From positions 81,120,382 to 81,184,381 of the forward strand of contig NC_132912.1 of NCBI RefSeq assembly GCF_047675955.1: a DNA stretch of 64,000 nucleotides. Direction: 5' to 3'. Positions within the stretch are counted from its first letter, which is position 1. The number at the start of each line of letters is the position of its first letter. Positions 48,335-60,570 of the stretch are shown here, piece after piece. Source of the stretch: Chlorocebus sabaeus (lineage: Eukaryota > Chordata > Mammalia > Primates > Cercopithecidae). Below the pieces are notes generated by a model. That model was not told where the DNA came from, ran no database searches, and worked only from the letters and a program-made list of their open reading frames with translations. A program made the position numbers and the translations under genes.

Positions 48335-48520
48335 TGCCTTTATTACTTACATAGTCACTAAACTTCTCTGGGCTTTGAATTTCTCACCTATAAACTGGAG
48401 ATAAGAATATGTACATTAGATGCCTGTTATAAAGATTATGAATCATGTATATAGAATACTTACCCACATGTGACACATAGGAGGTGCCCAGTAAATAACT
48501 ATTATTGTTATTTTAAATAT
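48335..48520 (+). mobile_element. MIR SINE
   Basis: Sense MIR: 'agtcactaaacttctctggg', 'atttctcacctataaactgg', 'ctgttataaagattatgaat' and 'caggtgccc'-like 'gaggtgcccagtaaataact'. Confidence 0.75.
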
Positions 48521-49429
48521 TGCTTATAAAATTGGTTTTATAATCTAGATAAACATTGAGCTCCTTTCCTGGTCTGGGTGCATAAGAAACAAATGTATAT
48601 TAAGTATGGATTCTTTTGGTAACCCATCTTGAACGACCTTAAGCAAAAAGTGGAATTTACCAGTAGAAGGGTAGAATAATCAAGAAGAGGAAAGAGCAGG
48701 GATTCAGCTGGGCTCCAGAGCAAAAGACCCCTCAAGCTTGATGTTGCCAGAACATGCTGTCACCAACTCTACTTGCTGGTTCTCTCTGCACTGCACCTGA
48801 GCTCCATTTCCTTTATCTACAAGCAGATTTTCTCGAAACAACTGCCCAAAACCCCCAAATTTATTCCTTATATGGTACCAAACCCTACAAATACTGTTTT
48901 TTTTTTTTCCTATACATACATACCTATGATAAAATTTAATTTATAAATTAGGCACTGCAAAAGATTACTACAACAATAATGAAATAGGACAATTATAACA
49001 ATATATTGAAATAAAAGTTATGTGAATACACACACACACACACTCTCTCTTTGTCTGTCTCAAAATATCTTATTGTACTGTGCGCGTGTATGTTGCAGGC
49101 ACAGTTGACTATGGGTGACTGGCACTGTGAAAGCAAAACTAAGGATAAGGAGTGGGGGGTATTGTATATATATCCATACCTCACCCCAATCTTGAGCTTC
49201 AACTGTGACTTCACCTATATAATCTAGTCTAGATTTCTAATTTCTTATCTAGGGCATGTAGTCAACCAACAAATCACTCATTCATTAATTCATCCAATAA
49301 ATTCTATTGATAGCCTATGCTATACCAGACACTTTTCTTAGTATTTGGGGTATAGAAATGAATAAAATAAAGTCCTTAGCCTCAAGTGTTTGTAGTTTAC
49401 TGTTTGCTCTCCCCCTTCACAGCCATTGT
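48521..49429. other. Unassigned; short CA run and LINE-like patch
   Basis: A short CA run at about 49028-49042. 49265-49390 ('attaattcatccaataaatt', 'ataccagacacttttcttag') resembles a common ancient LINE-derived motif not named here. Otherwise nothing. Confidence 0.4.
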
Positions 49430-50045
49430 ATTATTCAAATTCATGGTACCAGTTGGCTCCCCTAGATTCCTAATTAGCCTCCCTGCCCCAACATTGGTTT
49501 CTTCCAATCCCTTTTGCATACAGCAGTTGAAGTGATTATTCTAAACTCTAAACCTTTACAAACCAATATCCTACTTAAAATCCTTCACAAATTCCTCAAA
49601 ACTTGCAGGATTAAGTCTAAACTCTTTACAAAGACTTTGATTCCTTTCCCATCTGCTTTTTTAGCTTAATCTCTTTTTAGGCTAACGCACAACCTGGACA
49701 CTCCAGCAGTGTTCCTAATCCTTTCTGGTTCCTTAAATGTTTTATGCTTTTCATGCTTCTTTGTGTGTCTGCACAGACTTTCCTCCCATGTTCCTGACAA
49801 AGTTCGATTAACTTATTCCATATCTTGCTTTCCCTGCCTGTGATATAACTAATCATTAATTTCTTTGTATTGTTTTGTGTCTTGTAAAACTCTACAATTG
49901 TACATTGCCTCTGATACTGTAATAATGTATCTATGTATCTGTCTTACACTAAACAGAAAGTCTTTTAGGGCAGAAATGGGGTCTTATTCTTCACCCATCA
50001 CAGTGCCTATATATAATATGAACACAAACTTTATTAAAATTTAAT
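49430..50045 (+). mobile_element. L2 LINE 3' region
   Basis: Sense L2: 'cctaattagcctccctgccc', 'ctacttaaaatccttcacaa', 'tccttaaatgttttatgctt', 'gtcttttagggcagaaatgg' and 'tcacagtgcctatatataat'. Confidence 0.8.
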
Positions 50046-50758
50046 AATAATATATGTAACATAGTGGTCAAATGAAGCTTGTTTTTAAAATTGTGAGTTG
50101 AAAATATAATTATAATTGTTTACATTTATGGGAAACAAAGTACTGTTATGATTTATAGATACAATGTGGAATAATAAAGTCAAGCTAGTTACCATATCCA
50201 TCACCTAAAATACTCAACATTGTTTTCTTGTGATGAGAACACTTGAAATTCACTCTCTTAGCAATTTTAAATGTGCAATACTCTATTAACTATATTCACT
50301 ACACTGTGCAATAGATCTTAAAAAATTATATTCCTTCTGAGGTTTTGTACCCAGATCATCATCTCACTATTCCCCTACACCCTTAACCTCTGTACTCACT
50401 GGGCTACTCTCCACTTCTATGAGCTTGATTGTTGTGGATTCCACATATAAGCGAGAACATGAGGTATTTGTCTTTTGGTGCCTGGCTTATATCACTTAGT
50501 GTAATGTTCTCCATTTCCATCTTCGTTGTCAAAAATGGCAGAAGTTTCCTACTTTTAAAGGATGAGTGATATTCCATTATGTATGTATACAGTGTTTTCT
50601 TTATTTATCCATCTGTTAATGGACACTCAGGTTGATTCCATAACTTAGCTATTGTGAATAGTGCTGCAATAAACATGGAAGTGCAGACATCTCTCTGACC
50701 AACTGCTTTCAAATCTTTTGTGGGAAATACCCATAAATGGGGGTATTTATGGGTATAA

Positions 50759-51040
50759 AGCATGGTGGCTCATTCCTGTAATTCCAGCACTTTGGGATGC
50801 TGAGTTGTGAGGATTGCTTGAGCCCTGGAATTTGAGACCAGCCAGGGGAACATAATGGGATCCCATCTCTGCAATTTTTTTTTATTAGTCAGACTTGGTG
50901 GCATGCATCTATCGTTCCAGCTACTTGGGGGTCTGGGGTGAGATGATTGCTTGAGCCCAGGAGGTCAAGGCTGCAGTGAGCCATGAATGAGCTGCTGCAC
51001 TCCAGCCTGGTGTCAGAGTGAGACTCTGTCTCAAAATAAA
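50759..51040 (+). mobile_element. AluJ-like, sense, inside L1
   Basis: 'gcatggtggctcattcctgt' start, two diverged arms, and a tail 'ctctgtctcaaaataaaaat'. It interrupts L1 ORF2, which resumes after about 51060. A short copy of 'gggtatttatgggtataaag' precedes it. Confidence 0.88.
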
Positions 51041-52507
51041 AATGCCAAAACCAATAAATGAGATTCCTGGATGACACAGAAAATTCTATTTTTAGTTTTA
51101 TGGAGAACCTCTCAACAGTCTTCTATAATGGCTGTACATTTCTACCAACAGTGTGCAAATGTTCCCTTTTCCCCACATTCCCACTATCACTTGTTTTCTT
51201 TTGTCTTTTTTTATAGTAGTCTTTCTGACAAATGTGATATAATATATTATACTTTTAATTTGAATTTCCCCAATAATTAGTGATGTTGAACATTTTTTCA
51301 TATTTAAGTTGACCATTTGTATCTCTTCTTTTGAGAAACATCTACATGAATCCTTTGCCGATTTTTCATTGGTTTTTTTATTTTCTTGCTACTGAGCTGT
51401 TTAATCTCTTTATACAGTTTAGATATTAACACTTTATCGATATATAGCTTGAAAATACTTTCTTCCAATCTCTGCACACTGTTAATTACTTCCTTTGTTG
51501 TGAAGAAAGGTTTTGGTTTCATGTAATTTCATTTGTCTATTTTTGCTTTTGATGCACATACTTTTTAGTTCAAATCCAGAAAGTTATTGCCCAGATCAAT
51601 GTTGTGCATTTTCCCCCTGTTTTATCCTAGTACTTTTTATAGTTTTTGGCCTTACATGTAAGTCTTTAATTCATTTTGAGTTAATTTTTTTATATGGTGT
51701 GAGATAAGGAGGATCCAGTGTCATTCTCCTGCATGAATACATCCAGTTTTCCTTAAAATATTGATTATAAGGAGTATATTTTTCCCATTTTGTATTCTGG
51801 GCCCCTTTGTTGAAAATCGATTGACCATACATGAGTGAGTTCCTTTCTGGGTTCTTTATTCTGCTGTATTTTTTTTTTTTTTGATGTGTCTATTTTCTTT
51901 TCCCCCCAAACCATGCTGTTTTAATTACCAAAGGTTTGTAGTGTAATTTGTAAACAGTGTAATACCTCTCGCTTTTTGCTCATGATTGCTCTGGCTATTT
52001 GTTGGCTCTTTTTCATGGTTCCATGTGAATACTAGGATTGTGTTTTCTGTTTTATATAAAATGATATTGGAATGATGGTAGGAATTGCATTGAATCTGTA
52101 GATAGCTTAGGAAAGTATGGCCATTTTAATACTATTAATTCTTTCAATCTATGAACACGGGATATCTTTCCATTCATTTGTCTTCTTCAATTTCTTTCAT
52201 CGACATTTTGTAGTTTTCAATGTATAGATTTTTACCTGCTTGTTTAAACTTATTTCTATGTACTTTTGGTAGCTATTGTAAAGGAGATTGTTCTCTTAAT
52301 TGAGCTTTGGGGTAACTTGTTGTTTATGTATGGAAGAGCTACAGATATTTATTTGTTGATTTTGTTTCTTGCAACTTTACAGTATTTGTTTATTAGTTGT
52401 AACAGATTTTTGGTGAAGTCTGTAGGATTTCTATATAAGATCATGTTATCAGCAAACAGGGACAATTTTACTTCTTTTTTTCATATTTAGATTTCATCTA
52501 CGTAGAC

Positions 52508-52976
52508 TCCTTCCTTACTTTTTAATGGGATTGTTTGTATATTTTTTTCTGTAGAGAGGTTTGAGTTCTCCATATATTTTCTATATCAGTCCCTTGTTGG
52601 ATGAATAGTTTGCAAATATTTTCTCCCATTCTACAGGTTGGCTTTTCAGTCTGTTGATTGTTTCCTTTTTTGTGAAGAAGGTTTTTGGTTTAATATAGTC
52701 CCACTTGTCTTTTTTTGGTTGCCTGTGCTTTCAGAGTCTAAGCCATAAAATATTTGCCTAGACCAATGTTTTGAACTATTTCCCCTGTTTTCTTCTTGTA
52801 GTTTTATAGCTTCTAGTCTTACATTTAAGTCTCTAATCTGCTTTGAGTTGATTTTTGTATATGGTGAGTGATAGAGGTTTAGTTTTGTTCTTCTGCACAT
52901 GGATATCCAGTTTTCCCAGCAACATGTATTGAAGAGGTTGTCTTTTCCCCGAGGAAATATATGGAGGTTGTCCCCC

Positions 52977-53014
<38 letters not shown>
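52508..53014 (-). mobile_element. Second L1 ORF2 segment nested in L1
   Basis: 'gcaaatattttctcccattc', 'agtcttacatttaagtctct', 'tttgagttgatttttgtata' and 'gatatccagttttcccagca' repeat the same ORF2 interval already present at about 51350-51760, in the same orientation. It ends in a pure (AT)n run. Host ORF2 text stops at about 52507 and resumes at 53015 ('gcattttatttctttctttt'). It looks like an insertion lacking a clear 3' tail. Confidence 0.75.
52981..53014. repeat. (AT)n microsatellite
   Basis: 34 bp of pure alternating A/T at the junction of the nested L1 piece and its host L1. Confidence 0.97.
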
Positions 53015-53017
<3 letters not shown>

Positions 53018-55300
53018 TTTTATTTCTTTCTTTTGCCTGATTGCTCTGGCTAGGACTTCCAGTACTATTTTGAATAAAGGTGGTGAAAATGAGCATCTTT
53101 GACTCGTTCCAGATCTCAGAGAGAAAGCTTTTAGCTTTTCTCCATTCAGTAAGATGTTACCTGTGGGTTTGCCATATACAGCTTTTATTATGTTGGGGTG
53201 TGTTTCTTCTATGCCTAATTTGTTGAGAGATTTTTTTTTTTTTAAATCATGAAGTAATGTTAAATTTTATCAAAATTTTTTTTGTGGATCTATTGACATG
53301 ACCACATGGTTTTTGTCTTTCATTCTGTGATGTGATGCATCACATTTACTGACTTGTGTATGTTGCACCATCCTTGCATTTTTGAAATTATTTCCACTTG
53401 TTTATGGTGTAGTGTATTTTTGATGTGTTGTCATATTTTGTTTGCTAGCATTTTGTTGGGGATTTCTGCATCTATGTTTATCAGAAATATTGGCCTGTAG
53501 TTTTGATTTTTGTTGTTGTTTCCTTTCTCTTTTGGTATCAGAGCAATGCTGGCATCATGGAAAGAGTTAGAAAGAGTTTTCTTCTCTTCATTTTTTCAGA
53601 ATGGTTTGAGTAGAATTTGTGTCAATTCTTCTTTATAGATTTTGTGGAATTCAGCAGTAAAACCATTCTGTCTTGGGCTTTTCTTTTGGGGAACTTTTCT
53701 TACTCATTCAACCTCTTTACTCATTATTGGTTTGTTCAGGTTTTGTATTTTTTCCTGGTTCAATCTTGGCAGGTTGTGTGTTTCCAGGAATTTGTTAATT
53801 TCCTCTAGGTTTTCCAATTAATTAGTGTATAATTATTCATGATAGTTTCTAATGATCTTTTGTATTTCTATGTTATCAGTTGCAATGTTGCCTTTCTTAT
53901 TTCTGATTTTATTTTATTTTGGCATCTTTACCCTTTTTTCTTAGTTAGTTTAACTATGCTTTATCAATTTGGTCTATAAAAAATCAGCTTTTCGTTTTGT
54001 TGACCCTTTGCATTTTTAAAAAGTTTCTATTTTGTTTTGTTTAGTTCTACTCAGACTTTTATTAGTTTTTTCCCTTCTACTAATTTTGGGCTTGGTTTGT
54101 TCTTGCCTTTTAAGTTTCTTGTGTTGCACTGTTAGTCTTTTTGTTTAAAATATTTCTACTTTTTGATGTAGGTATTTATTGCTATATACTTTCCTCTTAG
54201 AACTGCTTTTGCTTTATAAGTTTTGGCATATTGTGTTTCTATTTTCATTCATCTCAAGGTATTTTTGAATTTCCAGTAATTTCTTCCTTGACCCATTGAT
54301 TTTTCAGGACCATGTTGTCTAATTTCTGTATATTTTTATATTTTTTGAAATTTCTCCTGGTATTGATTTCTAGTTTCATACTATTTTGGTTAGACAAAAT
54401 ACTTGATATAATTTTAATCTTCTTAAATTCACTGAGGTTTTTTTTGGTGCCCTAACACACAATCTATCCTGTTGCATCTTCATGTGCCCTTGAGAAGAAT
54501 ATATATTCTGTTGCTGTTGGATGGAGTGTTCTATACCTGTCTTTAAGTTTCATTTGGTCTAAAGTGTTGCTCAATTCCAATGTTTCCTTATTAATTTTCT
54601 CTCTGTAGTATCTGTTCATGGTTGGAAGTTGAGTATTGAAGTCCCCTACTACTATTGTATTGCAATTTCTCTCTCTCTTTTCAGGTTCTTAAATATTTGT
54701 TTTATATATTTAGGTGCTCCAATGTTGGGTGCATATATACTTACAATTGTTATGTTCTGTTGATGAATTGACACCTTTATTATTATATAATGTCTATCTT
54801 TTTTTTCTTTTTACAATTTTTGAGTTAAAGTCTGCTGTGTCTGATATAAATATAACTATCTCTGCTACATTGTTTCTATTCGTGTGGAATATTTTTCTCC
54901 ATCTTTCACTTTTAGTCTATGTGTGTGTCCTTCAAAGTGAAGTGAGTGATTTGCAGGCCAGTACATATAGTTGGGTCTTGTTTTTGTTTTATCTATTCAG
55001 TCACTCTATGTCTTTTTATTGGAGATTTTAATCAATTTACATTTAAAGTAATTATTGATAAGTAAGTACTTACGACTATCATTTCATTAGTTTTGTTCTC
55101 ATTGTTTTGTATATATTTTGTTTCTTCCTTTATTGCCGTTACTTTGTGGTTTTGTGGTTTTCTATACCAGTATACTTTAAATCCTTTCTATTTTTGTTTT
55201 GTAATTCTACTAAAGAATTTTCCTTTGTGGTTTCCAAGATCCTCACATAAAACATATTATGCGTATACCAGCCTGCTTCAAGAGATACTAGTTTCTCTGC

Positions 55301-55640
55301 CTGATTGGGATTATTGGGAGGCTTTTTCTTTTCTTTTCTTTTTTTTTTTTCTTGAGGAAAGCTGCTGCTTGACTTCCCGGGTCAAGCCGGTCTAGTCCCT
55401 GTGCTTCTCTGAGATGCACCCAGGTAGATGTCTCCCTGCCTGGTAGGATCATTGGGAGTGTTTTTTGGCTCCAGAAATGGAGATCATATATATGCCTCAA
55501 GGAAGATAATTCTTTTAAGAATTATGCAAGATCACAGAAAGTTAACTGTCTGCTACAGCCAGAGGAAACTAATACTATGTATTTATTTTACAAATACGAT
55601 ATTGGCTTCCCTTTTCTTCTTCTTTTAGTTTAGGTTTCCA
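55301..55640. other. Pyrimidine-rich patch and unassigned sequence
   Basis: A T/C-rich run lies at about 55324-55352. The rest has no recognised family. Confidence 0.4.
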
Positions 55641-56150
55641 CAGGAGCAGGTACTAAAACACAGATACGAGTATAAATAGTTTATTTGGGAGGTGATCTCA
55701 AGAAGTATAGACAGGGGAATGTTTAGTGAGACAGGGAAGGGAAGGAATTCCATAACATATAAGAAATTGAGTAAGTTATAGCTACGGGACCTGGAGCTCA
55801 ATCCTCAGCTCTGGGACACAGTAAAGAAGTGACGAAGACTGGGTCTTCATCAATTCTTGTTAGTCATCTGTTGAGGGCTACTCCAAGGAGCATTATTTCC
55901 TCAGCAGTTCTGGCCTGCTGTGAATGTAGAAGGAGTAGGCACTAGAAGCCAAAGAAAGCTCTCAGGTGAAGTGTCATGGCACTTGCAGGTGGAAGCTATG
56001 GGTACCCTCTACTGAGTGTTAGGGGTTATGAACAGGGTAGTGGCATCAGTTGCTGGACTTCTCCTCCTTCTCCTGCTCGAGTCCCAGAAATGTCAAAAGC
56101 AGCCTTGCAGGAGTGGAGGGAGGAGTAGAAACACCATGCTGGAAAATAGA
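55641..56150. mobile_element. Possible ancient interspersed repeat, unnamed
   Basis: 'tttatttgggaggtgatctc', 'gtgagacagggaagggaagg' and 'ggcactagaagccaaagaaa' look like a dispersed repeat I have met but cannot name. The 88-144 residue frames here (56016-56460) lack known domains. Confidence 0.35.
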
Positions 56151-57439
56151 GAAGAATCTTACTCTCTCCTCCTTTCCATTGAAGGCTTCGTGTCTGCAGC
56201 AGCCCCAAGCTGTGGGAGGGGAGGAGCTCTACATTTGAATGGAGTTTTGAGTTTTTACTTCTACTACAACTCAGCATTTTAATGGCTGAAGTGAGTAGTA
56301 TTAGGCCAAAGAGTGATTTGTTCTCTGATACCAGGAAAGTCAGGGGAACTACCCTAGATTTCATTGAATGAATAGGAAAGAACTCTTTCAAGAGAAAGGT
56401 TGAACAGACAGTGGAGAGCAGGCAAGTTTTTGGTTTTCTCATTGTTTGAGTTCTACTCATGTACTGCTCAGCTGGAGAATTAACAGTTCAGTCAAACAGT
56501 TCTTTTATCTATAGAATAACAAATATTCCTACTAACCAAAAAGCATTTACTGAAAAATTTGTCTGACTAGCTTTGCACTAAGAATATGATAGACTGTACA
56601 GTATCAATCCTAGTCCCCTAAGTGGTACTTACTGCAGTTTACTTGGGAATATAGATTGTTTGGAGAATTTTTCATTAATGTCTGAGAAATTATATAATCA
56701 AATAATTCATTTTTCTGATCACTACTCACCTATTGTGTCTTTCATAATTATTAGTAATCTTCAAAAGAGCCTTTACACCCTGCTAATTCACCTAAGCATT
56801 GATTATTATTCTCGTTAACTATTGTTGACTTCTTAATACTTCTAAAGGGGAAAGAGATTTTAGGTTAAAATAAATTACAAATCTGTATGTAAAGTTATGC
56901 CAACTAACTTATTATTATTTTTATTTAACTAATTTGAGTTTATGGGTTACTATATGATTATGTAACTTGGAATCTGAAAAGAAACATGTTTGTTAGCACC
57001 AGAAGTATTATGAGATCACCACAAGCAAAGGTTATGGAACATCTTAAGTAATTTCATAAAATTAATATCAATGCAATTTTAATTAAAAAACAAATATAAA
57101 GTCATTAAAGTTACTATAATAAAGAATGCAAAATGAGATAATATACTATTCTTTCAATTTATTAGACCAATTGGTGTGAAAATGTTCGGTGAAAAAGCAA
57201 TTTTGATCACAAGGTGAAGGAAAGGTGTGTTGTGTAATGTATCTCCTTTCCTTGGCCTTCTTCAGAGTGGTCTGGCATTTTTCTTTGATGGTCTTGAGAC
57301 TCGCTTGGTAATCCGTGGTTGGTGAAGAAAGAGGATCAGGGATGAGGATAAAAATCCCCCATTGAACTGGGCACAGTGATTGTGGACTTGTCAACCATAT
57401 TACAAAGATAAAATGCCATGAGTGGAGGAGGAGGAGGCT
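56151..57439. other. Unassigned sequence
   Basis: AT-rich and without recognised features. The frame at 57146-57394 shows no known domain. Confidence 0.35.
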
Positions 57440-57600
57440 TCTGTGGCATAGTGAAAGAGCAGGGATTTGGCACTAGACGACCTGGGTTTGAGTCCACCTT
57501 TATCCCTTGGTCTTTATCTGATCTTAGGCAATTCAGTTAACATCTCTGAGTCTCCATTTCCACACCTGCACAATAGAGATAATAATAAAACCAAACCAAT
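57440..57600 (+). mobile_element. MIR SINE
   Basis: Sense MIR: 'tggcatagtgaaagagcagg', 'cgacctgggtttgagtccac', 'tgatcttaggcaattcagtt', 'aacatctctgagtctccatt' and 'gcacaatagagataataata'. Confidence 0.9.
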
Positions 57601-57734
57601 GCCCTAGATTCTGTTTCATAAACTCAGCATGCCTGTCTGATTGAGTGATAATAAGAGAGTAAATGGATATTTGACCTGAAGAGAAGTAAGTCTTGAAGTA
57701 ATCATGAACTAAAAGAGCGTAATTACACACAGTA

Positions 57735-57842
57735 ATCCCACTTTGATGGATTCTGATTCTGTTGGTTGGGGAGGAGATACAGGGACTTCAAATTCATGGC
57801 AATTTTTGATATGCAGCCATTTTGAAAACCACTGATTTAAGG
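57735..57842 (-). mobile_element. MER5-like hAT fragment
   Basis: 'actttgatggattctgattc', then 'ggggaggagatacagggact' and the end 'attttgaaaaccactg' resemble the antisense end of MER5-type nonautonomous hAT elements. Short and diverged. Confidence 0.5.
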
Positions 57843-58304
57843 GTAAGGGGCTACCAAGAAAGGTTCTTCAAACAAATGTCACAATTTTGCTATGAAAACA
57901 GGATGGAAATTTAGTCATGACATCAGGGAGGCAGAGGGTGTACTTTTATTGACATGTGGAGTTGCACTCAAAACATTTAGTAACTATTACCATAGGACCT
58001 AACTGATAAAGCTGACTGGGAGATCCATGTAGGAAAAGACATACTCCCTCAAACTAGGCAGTGCTCCTGAAAAGTCGTCAATATTTCTGGAATGTAAATA
58101 TACTAATCAACCAACGTACAGTCTCCCCAGCTGCTCCTACCTGGAATGAAAATGGCTCCAGAACATTTAATAAATAGCAAAGTGCTGAGTCATTGCAGGA
58201 TAGCAGGATCAGCCTATTGTGGGGCATAATGTACTGGACTTCTACATTTGCCAACCAGTCATTATTAATATAATGTAACATATTTTTACTATACTGAACA
58301 TCTC
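57843..58304. other. Unassigned sequence
   Basis: Nothing recognised. Confidence 0.35.
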
Positions 58305-58485
58305 CAACTTTTCTGTAAGGCAAATAGCATTGTTATCCCCATTTTCTATGTGAGAAAACTACAGTTCAATGAACAAAATGCCTTGCTTGATGTCACAAAG
58401 CCAACAGGGATCAGAGTACAAGTCAAGATAAAAGTCTAGTTCTCTTTGTCCCAAATCCTGTGCTCTTCCCATTATAAGAGCATTT
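58305..58485 (-). mobile_element. MIR SINE, antisense
   Basis: Antisense MIR: 'ttgttatccccattttctat', 'gtgagaaaactacagttcaa', 'cttgatgtcacaaagccaac' and 'aatcctgtgctcttcccatt'. Confidence 0.85.
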
Positions 58486-60139
58486 GCTCAGCAAAGGAAT
58501 TTGAGCATGTCCAAAAGTAAAGTTGAGAAGCTACAGATGAGAGTAAGAGCAAGAAAGACCACCAGGGAGGTAAAGAATGCCAAGGAGAAGGAATTCACAT
58601 GATGGACAAAGAAAACATAGGGGAGGAGGCTGGCTACAGCATCTGAGACATCAAGATTAACAGCAGAAGATAAGGGGTATGCAAAACTTATCTATCATTC
58701 AATAAAGTCAGCAGGAGGCTGAAAAGCCCTGGGGTTGTGACTCCATGCATGAGCAGATATTGAGGTTGATATTGAGGAGGATCACCCTCACCAGAGAAAA
58801 ATCTCCTTAACATTGTTACTGCAGTTAAATTCACTGCATTGTGGTAAATTTTAAATCACGTCATTGAAGGGGAATTGTTCAGAAAACAATTGGATTAGCG
58901 GATTTGTTTTTTCATTTTTAAATAAGATGCTTAGTGTTGTGGAGACAGTCTGTAGCTTTCACAGATATGTTACTGTCTTGTCTATCCATCTCTTCAAAAA
59001 GTGGTACTTAAATACCATTACCTTAACTACAAAATCAGGTAAACTATATTCATTTGCTATATCATTTTGTCATGGACACAATCAAAGTGCAAAGTACAGT
59101 TTGGTCCTGCATCACATTCACAGAGGAAATATGTCCAGAGACACTCAGCAATTTATTCAGAGCCAGGAGATAAACCTGTGTCTCTAGATTCTCATTGTTA
59201 ACTAGCCTTTTATTCTTCCAAGCTGATAAAATAAACCCTCCAAAGTATTAGATAGGTTATGTTAGAGTTTTGAATTGTTCTGAGAAAATATTTTTAATAT
59301 AAAAAATGCAACTAAAGATAACCTTATTATAAATGTGTTCTGTGTTGGGGATAGTGATTCATAATCTCATTTGTTCATGACTCATAGCTCTTGGAAAAGA
59401 ACCAGATTCCAGGGAAATGGTTTTTGTTCAAAACCGGTCAATTATTTTATCCATTTTCATCTTTTTCCTTTTCAAAACAATAATGATAACAACAGAAATA
59501 CTATAGTCAGGTGGAAGTCTTAAGAATACATCAATATGTAAGTCTTCATTACCTACATTGTATGATAACAGAACTTCTTTGCTGTGTTCATACATATGAA
59601 AAAATTTGTAATAGTTATTTCTGTAAAGAATAGTTATAAGTGAGGGGCTTTAAAAAATAACTAGAGGCATACTGTAACAGTGATTAGAGGTGTACTGTAA
59701 TTATTCATAGGCTTTTCTATAGCTATGATTCAGTTTTAACTCAGGTGTCATTCAGAACTTACAGTATATTTTGAAGATTAGATTGTCATAACATAAATTG
59801 GAGTGGGCATCTTAAAGTATCAGAATTCAAACTGAGAATGTACTAGATGATGGGATGAGTAATAAAGTTGCAAGGGAAAATTCTCTTGAGATGATAATCC
59901 TCCCCCAACAGCTTCAAGGGAGAGAAAAACATCTTGCTATAAAAAATACTTATTCTTTTGGTTTCCCAAACAGGAGATTATTTCAAGGGTATCTGGTATT
60001 TGACACAGAATATAAATATAGATTCTTTCCTTATCTTTTTCATATCTCTTTTTTCTTTGTACACTTTCTATTGTAACCCATGATGAAAATGAAAATAGAT
60101 AACTTGTGTAAGTCAGGTCACTTGCAAGTATCAGAAAAA
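58486..60139. other. Unassigned sequence
   Basis: No recognised repeat. The 107-residue frame at 58864-59187 shows no known domain and I do not call it a gene. Confidence 0.35.
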
Positions 60140-60570
60140 TCAACAAAAACTCAGCTCAGACTAGATTAAAATGTAAGAAAGTTTATTGGCTTATATAACT
60201 GTATGGTCAAGGGAAACTAGGCATTGTTTGGTTCAGAAACACAAAGAATGCTAGTATCTTTGTATGAGTGTGGATGCCTGTCACTCAAGTTTAGCTTTCC
60301 CATATTAGTCTCCTTCTGTGGTAGGCTCTTTCATGAAAATGAGAAAGTTTATTGCACCCAACTTTCAACCAATCAGCAATCTGAGGGAAAATAGGAAAAA
60401 CTCTATTGGATCTTTTCCAAGATCTTTTTCAATAAATCCAAAGAAGCACTGGCGCTCCCATTGGAATGACTTGGGTAGACACCTAACCCTGATGATTCAC
60501 TGAAGCTAAGGGAATAGATTATGTTAATGGTCTGGAGGGCCATGTGACTACTGTGATTGATGAGGAGTGA
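60140..60570. mobile_element. Possible ancient interspersed repeat, unnamed
   Basis: 'aagtttattggcttatataa', 'ctcccattggaatgacttgg' and 'gatgaggagtgacgcaatga' have the pattern of a diverged mammalian dispersed repeat. I cannot assign the family. Confidence 0.4.

Larger units (their letters stand above)
50082..55300 (-). mobile_element. L1MA/L1PB, antisense, 3' UTR to ORF2 N-terminal part
   Basis: Starts with 3' UTR ('caatgtggaataataaagtc'), then the ORF2 end ('gctattgtgaatagtgctgc', 50639). After an AluJ at 50759-51040 it continues through the RT region ('gttatcagcaaa' at 52445-52456 encodes F-A-D-N on the minus strand, so the second Asp of the active site is lost). It ends in endonuclease-region text near 55300. 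A second L1 segment is embedded at 52508-53014. No full frame survives. The left end in the window is the L1 3' end; the 5' end is truncated. Confidence 0.85.

Noticed and set aside
56016..56460. Overlapping frames of 88-144 residues on both strands as a gene
   Set aside because: They overlap on opposite strands and lie in probable dispersed-repeat sequence without known domains.
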